Of a stretch of DNA of 7,728 nucleotides, positions 5,636-7,728 are shown piece after piece. The position numbers were made by a program, and so were the translations under genes. How positions within the stretch are numbered: position 1 is the stretch's first letter; every line of letters begins with the position of its first letter. The notes under the pieces were generated by a model that saw only the letters and a program-made list of their open reading frames with translations, was not told the origin of the DNA and ran no database searches. The DNA comes from Candidatus Cloacimonadota bacterium (GTDB lineage Bacteria; Cloacimonadota; Cloacimonadia; Cloacimonadales; Cloacimonadaceae). The stretch covers positions 1-7,728 of the forward strand of contig JALNWR010000120.1 of assembly GCA_023230795.1 (NCBI GenBank). Reading direction: 5' to 3'.

Positions 5636-6507
5636 GGCAAGACCACATCCACCGGCATGCCGTCTTTGAGGATGCCTTCCGGATTCTCGGCTTTCAGGCG
5701 GATGGCATAGACCATCACGGTGCGATTATCCGGCGTAAGCACAGTTTTAGGAGTGAATTCCGCCTTATTGCTGATGCGGATGATCCTGGCCTCGATAGCA
5801 TCGGCATAGCCGTTTACTTTCAGATTGAGCTGCATCCCCGGGTGAAACTGCGCCAGATACTCCTCGCCTACATAGATATTCGCCTCAAGGCTTTGTATGT
5901 TCAGGATTAAAGCCAGCTGACCCATATTGGGCAACATCTCTCCTTCATCAAAATAGATATGTTCTACCCGGCCGGTGAAGGCAGTAGTGATAATGCAGTC
6001 CTGAATCTTCTTCTGCACGCTTTTGATCTGAGCCTCTATGGCTGCCCGCTTGGCCTCTACCAGACGTAGATTCTTCCGGGCGGATTCATGTTGCAATTCC
6101 GCTTTGTTCTTCAAGATTTGTCCATCTTCCAGATTTTGCAAAGGGATCACTTCTTCTTCGTAAAGGCTCTCGCTACGGTTTTGCCGACGGGTTTGATATT
6201 CCAGATCGACGGCGGCAAGGGCGATCTGAGTGTTGTACAATTGCTTTTGAGCTTCCAGCTCTTGCAAGGAAGCCTGCATTTGCTCCAGAGTGTAGCGCAG
6301 GTCACTATCGTCCAGCTCGGCGATTTTGTCCCCGGCTTGCACTTCGTCGCCTTCGGCTACGTATATCTTGCTGATGCGGCCTCCCGCCAGCGCCGATACC
6401 CGATACAGATCTGCCTCCATCATCGTAGTCCAGATCTGTGCTTCATCCTTCTTCCCGCAAGCCGCTAAAATCAATAGCAGCGTAAGCATTATCATTATGC
6501 GTTTCAT
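5632..6507 (-). CDS. ybhG: HlyD/YbhG-type periplasmic adaptor (membrane fusion) lipoprotein
   Basis: Adaptor subunit of an ABC exporter, 291 aa. Residues 1-17 form a signal peptide ending in lipobox L14-A-A-C17, so Cys17 is probably lipidated. A split biotinyl-lipoyl domain follows: first half about 38-70 (GGRISKIYVAEGDEVQAGD), second half about 171-203 (FTGRVEHIYFDEGEML). Between them lies a charged helical hairpin, about 72-168, likely coiled coil. The beta-barrel part, about 207-290, contains AEFTPKTVLTPDNRT, which closely matches E. coli YbhG as I recall it. The familiar YbhG has an uncleaved anchor helix rather than a lipobox. Residue +2 is Gly; under the E. coli sorting rule this would not hold it in the inner membrane, but the host's rule is unknown. 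A strong GAGGTGA lies 3 nt before the ATG. Both ends overlap neighbours by 4 nt. The presumed outer-membrane partner is not in the window. Confidence 0.93.
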   Translation of the reverse strand: MKRIMIMLTLLLILAACGKKDEAQIWTTMMEADLYRVSALAGGRISKIYVAEGDEVQAGDKIAELDDSDLRYTLEQMQASLQELEAQKQLYNTQIALAAVDLEYQTRRQNRSESLYEEEVIPLQNLEDGQILKNKAELQHESARKNLRLVEAKRAAIEAQIKSVQKKIQDCIITTAFTGRVEHIYFDEGEMLPNMGQLALILNIQSLEANIYVGEEYLAQFHPGMQLNLKVNGYADAIEARIIRISNKAEFTPKTVLTPDNRTVMVYAIRLKAENPEGILKDGMPVDVVLP

Positions 6508-7127
6508 ATATCACCTCTTGTGCGCTTTAAAATACCATGTTTGATCAGCTGAAAAATCTCTTCTTCTCGCTGGACGATAAAATCCGGCCCGCTAAAGAGC
6601 TCCTTGCCCAGCACCTGCTCCAGCAGCGGACGTGCGATGCTGGGATACATGCACAAAGATACGACGTTCAGCATAAACTGCTCTGCAGGATAATCTCCCA
6701 CGCCAGCTCTGGACAGTTTTGCCTGAATCCGCTCTAAAAACCTGCCCTGCGTCCGCTCTTGCAGTAGCTCCTGAAACAAACGGGGCAACTGCCTTTTTCG
6801 GGCATTCAGCTCCCAGATCACAAAGCGGGAAAACTGAGGCCGGGAATTGATCTCTCGCAGCAGTCTTTGGATCAAGCGCTTAAGCCAGGGCTCAAAATCC
6901 TCCTCACTGCCAAAAATCTCCAGCAAAGCCTCGATAAGGTCTGAAAATGCAGTTTTCAAGACTAGATAGTACAGTTTCTCTTTACTCTCGAAATAGTAGT
7001 GCAGCAGCGCTTTATTTACCCCTGCTTTATCGGCAATAGCCTGCATCCTGGCGCCATCAAAGCCCCAGGAGAGGAATTCCTTGGTAGCAGCGGTGATGAT
7101 CTGCTGTTTCACTTTCTTTATCGTCAT
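6504..7127 (-). CDS. TetR/AcrR-family transcriptional repressor, first gene of the exporter operon
   Basis: Predicted DNA-binding repressor of 207 aa, a usual length for the family. The N-terminal helix-turn-helix is clear. Counting from the ATG at 7127, residues 25-50 hold the pattern ARMQAIADKAGVNKALLHYYF followed by SKEKLYYLV, the typical TetR recognition-helix region. The rest is a helical ligand-binding/dimerisation domain too diverged to name an inducer. A longer reading begins at a TTG (7134-7136), but an AAGGA at 7137-7141 touches that TTG and sits 9 nt from the ATG, so I chose the ATG. The gene is promoter-proximal and its TGA overlaps the adaptor start (ATGA, 6504-6507), so it is co-transcribed with the exporter. 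It holds the same position as ybiH/cecR in enterobacteria, but the resemblance is at family level only. Binding to the palindrome at 7155-7170 is inferred. Confidence 0.93.
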   Translation of the reverse strand: MTIKKVKQQIITAATKEFLSWGFDGARMQAIADKAGVNKALLHYYFESKEKLYYLVLKTAFSDLIEALLEIFGSEEDFEPWLKRLIQRLLREINSRPQFSRFVIWELNARKRQLPRLFQELLQERTQGRFLERIQAKLSRAGVGDYPAEQFMLNVVSLCMYPSIARPLLEQVLGKELFSGPDFIVQREEEIFQLIKHGILKRTRGDI

Positions 7128-7136
7128 CTTATTCAA

Positions 7137-7141
7137 TCCTT
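7137..7141 (-). promoter_or_regulatory. Shine-Dalgarno AAGGA deciding the TetR start
   Basis: Reading the minus strand, AAAGGA is followed by TTGAATAAG and then ATG. The 9-nt gap favours the ATG at 7125-7127. The TTG at 7134-7136 would have no spacer at all. Confidence 0.75.
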
Positions 7142-7154
7142 TATCTTATTGTTC

Positions 7155-7170
7155 TTAACCATATGGTTAA
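7155..7170. promoter_or_regulatory. Perfect 16-bp palindrome, probable TetR operator
   Basis: TTAACCATATGGTTAA is its own reverse complement. It starts within the -10 box and covers the expected transcription start, 28 bp upstream of the TetR ATG. Position, length and symmetry fit a TetR-family operator, so bound repressor would block RNA polymerase. That the product of 6504-7127 binds here is inference. Confidence 0.8.
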
Positions 7171-7197
7171 TATAATCGAAGTAGCGGTTTCTGTCAA
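7169..7197 (-). promoter_or_regulatory. Sigma70-like promoter of the exporter operon
   Basis: On the minus strand a perfect -35 TTGACA (7192-7197) is followed by a 17-bp spacer and a -10 TATATT (7169-7174). The predicted start is near 7162, giving a leader of about 35 nt before the TetR ATG. The -10 box shares two bases with the operator palindrome. It is the only convincing promoter I see for the six genes. Confidence 0.82.
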
Positions 7198-7259
7198 GTT
7201 TTCTTTTGGAGACATTCCCCATTATTCTCAAAGGCTTGATATTGGGCTGGTCTATGTAT

Positions 7260-7728
7260 GCTATCTGAAATTCCGTCCCGATAGGACTCAATTCGTTATG
7301 TAGCTGTCGTTTGCTATTTAAAATACCGTCCCGATAGGACTCAATCCGTTGTGTAGCTGTCGTTTGCTATCTGAAATGCCGTCCCGTTGGGACTCAATCC
7401 GTTGTGTAGCTGTCGTTTGCTATCTGAAATGCCGTCCCGATAGGACTCAATCCGTTATGTAGCTGTCGTTAGCTATCTGAAATGCCGTCCCGATAGGACT
7501 CAATTCGTTATGTAGCTGTCGTTTGCTATCTGAAATTCTGTCCCGATAGGACTCAATCCGTTGTGTAGCTGTCGTTTGCTATCTGAAATGCCGTCCCGAT
7601 AGGACTCAATTCGTTGTGTAGCTGTCGTTTGCTATCTGAAATGCCGTCCCTACAGGACTCAGGTCATTGTGTAGATGGGGGTTGCTATCTGAAATGCCGT
7701 CCCTACAGGACTCAGTTCATTGTGTAGA
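7260..7728 (+). repeat. 53-bp tandem array (nine units, last cut by the window end)
   Basis: Units start at 7260, 7313, 7366, 7419, 7472, 7525, 7578, 7631 and 7684, exactly 53 bp apart each time. Each has a near-constant core (GCTATCTGAAATGCCGTCC... through GGACTC) and a variable-but-related 23-base remainder, mostly AATCCGTTGTGTAGCTGTCG. All nine keep GTCC-5 nt-GGAC; inner loops are CGATA (six), CGTTG (one) and CTACA (last two). The period is not a multiple of three and stop codons are frequent, so it is non-coding. It lies 62 bp upstream of the operon's -35 box. Confidence 0.95.

Noticed and set aside
7260..7728. CRISPR array
   Set aside because: The 30-base cores with 23-base gaps look superficially right, but the gap sequences are nearly the same in every unit. 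True spacers differ, and no cas gene is present.

Overview
The window carries one complete six-gene operon on the minus strand (about 7127 down to 1812). It is bracketed by about 1.8 kb of gene-free repeat DNA on its 3' side (1-1811) and by a 53-bp tandem array on its 5' side (7260-7728). The operon has the gene content and order of the enterobacterial ybiH-ybhG-ybhF-ybhS-ybhR drug-export cluster: TetR repressor, HlyD-type adaptor, two ABC ATPases, two ABC-2 permeases. Here the tandem ATPase YbhF is split into two genes, and the adaptor carries a lipoprotein signal. Host is probably a Gram-negative bacterium, since the operon encodes a lipoprotein periplasmic adaptor. The intermediate base composition and the clusters of short repeats with a GTCC...GGAC core make me think of the Cloacimonadota/FCB group. 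That assignment comes from memory and is weak.

Regulation can be read from the sequence. A sigma70-like promoter (TTGACA, 17 bp, TATATT; 7169-7197) overlaps a perfect 16-bp palindrome TTAACCATATGGTTAA (7155-7170). The first gene of the transcript is the TetR repressor, so autorepression relieved by a ligand is the simple model. Every gene junction overlaps (ATGA type or 17 bp), which implies translational coupling. The two ATPases and two permeases would form an inner-membrane exporter, with the lipid-anchored adaptor bridging to an outer-membrane channel not encoded here.

The gene-free region 1-1811 is a nest of several repeat families: (a) a two-hairpin unit of about 107-125 bp, present as an inverted dimer at 7-230 and 1344-1575, with another copy at 1602-1726 and a diverged hairpin at 640-714; (b) the 53-bp family at 429-590, with a relic at 720-749; (c) a perfect 41-bp palindrome at 327-367; (d) four 9-2-9 hairpins, each preceded by AAGACTTT, arranged as an inverted pair of doublets at 934-1023 and 1214-1302. 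In family (d) every stem substitution between copies is matched by a compensating change in the other arm. I see no credible protein or tRNA gene in this stretch.

The operon type is known. The least explained content is the repeat DNA: the compensating REP/REPIN-like hairpins, and the rigidly 53-bp-phased array that ends 62 bp upstream of the operon's -35 box.
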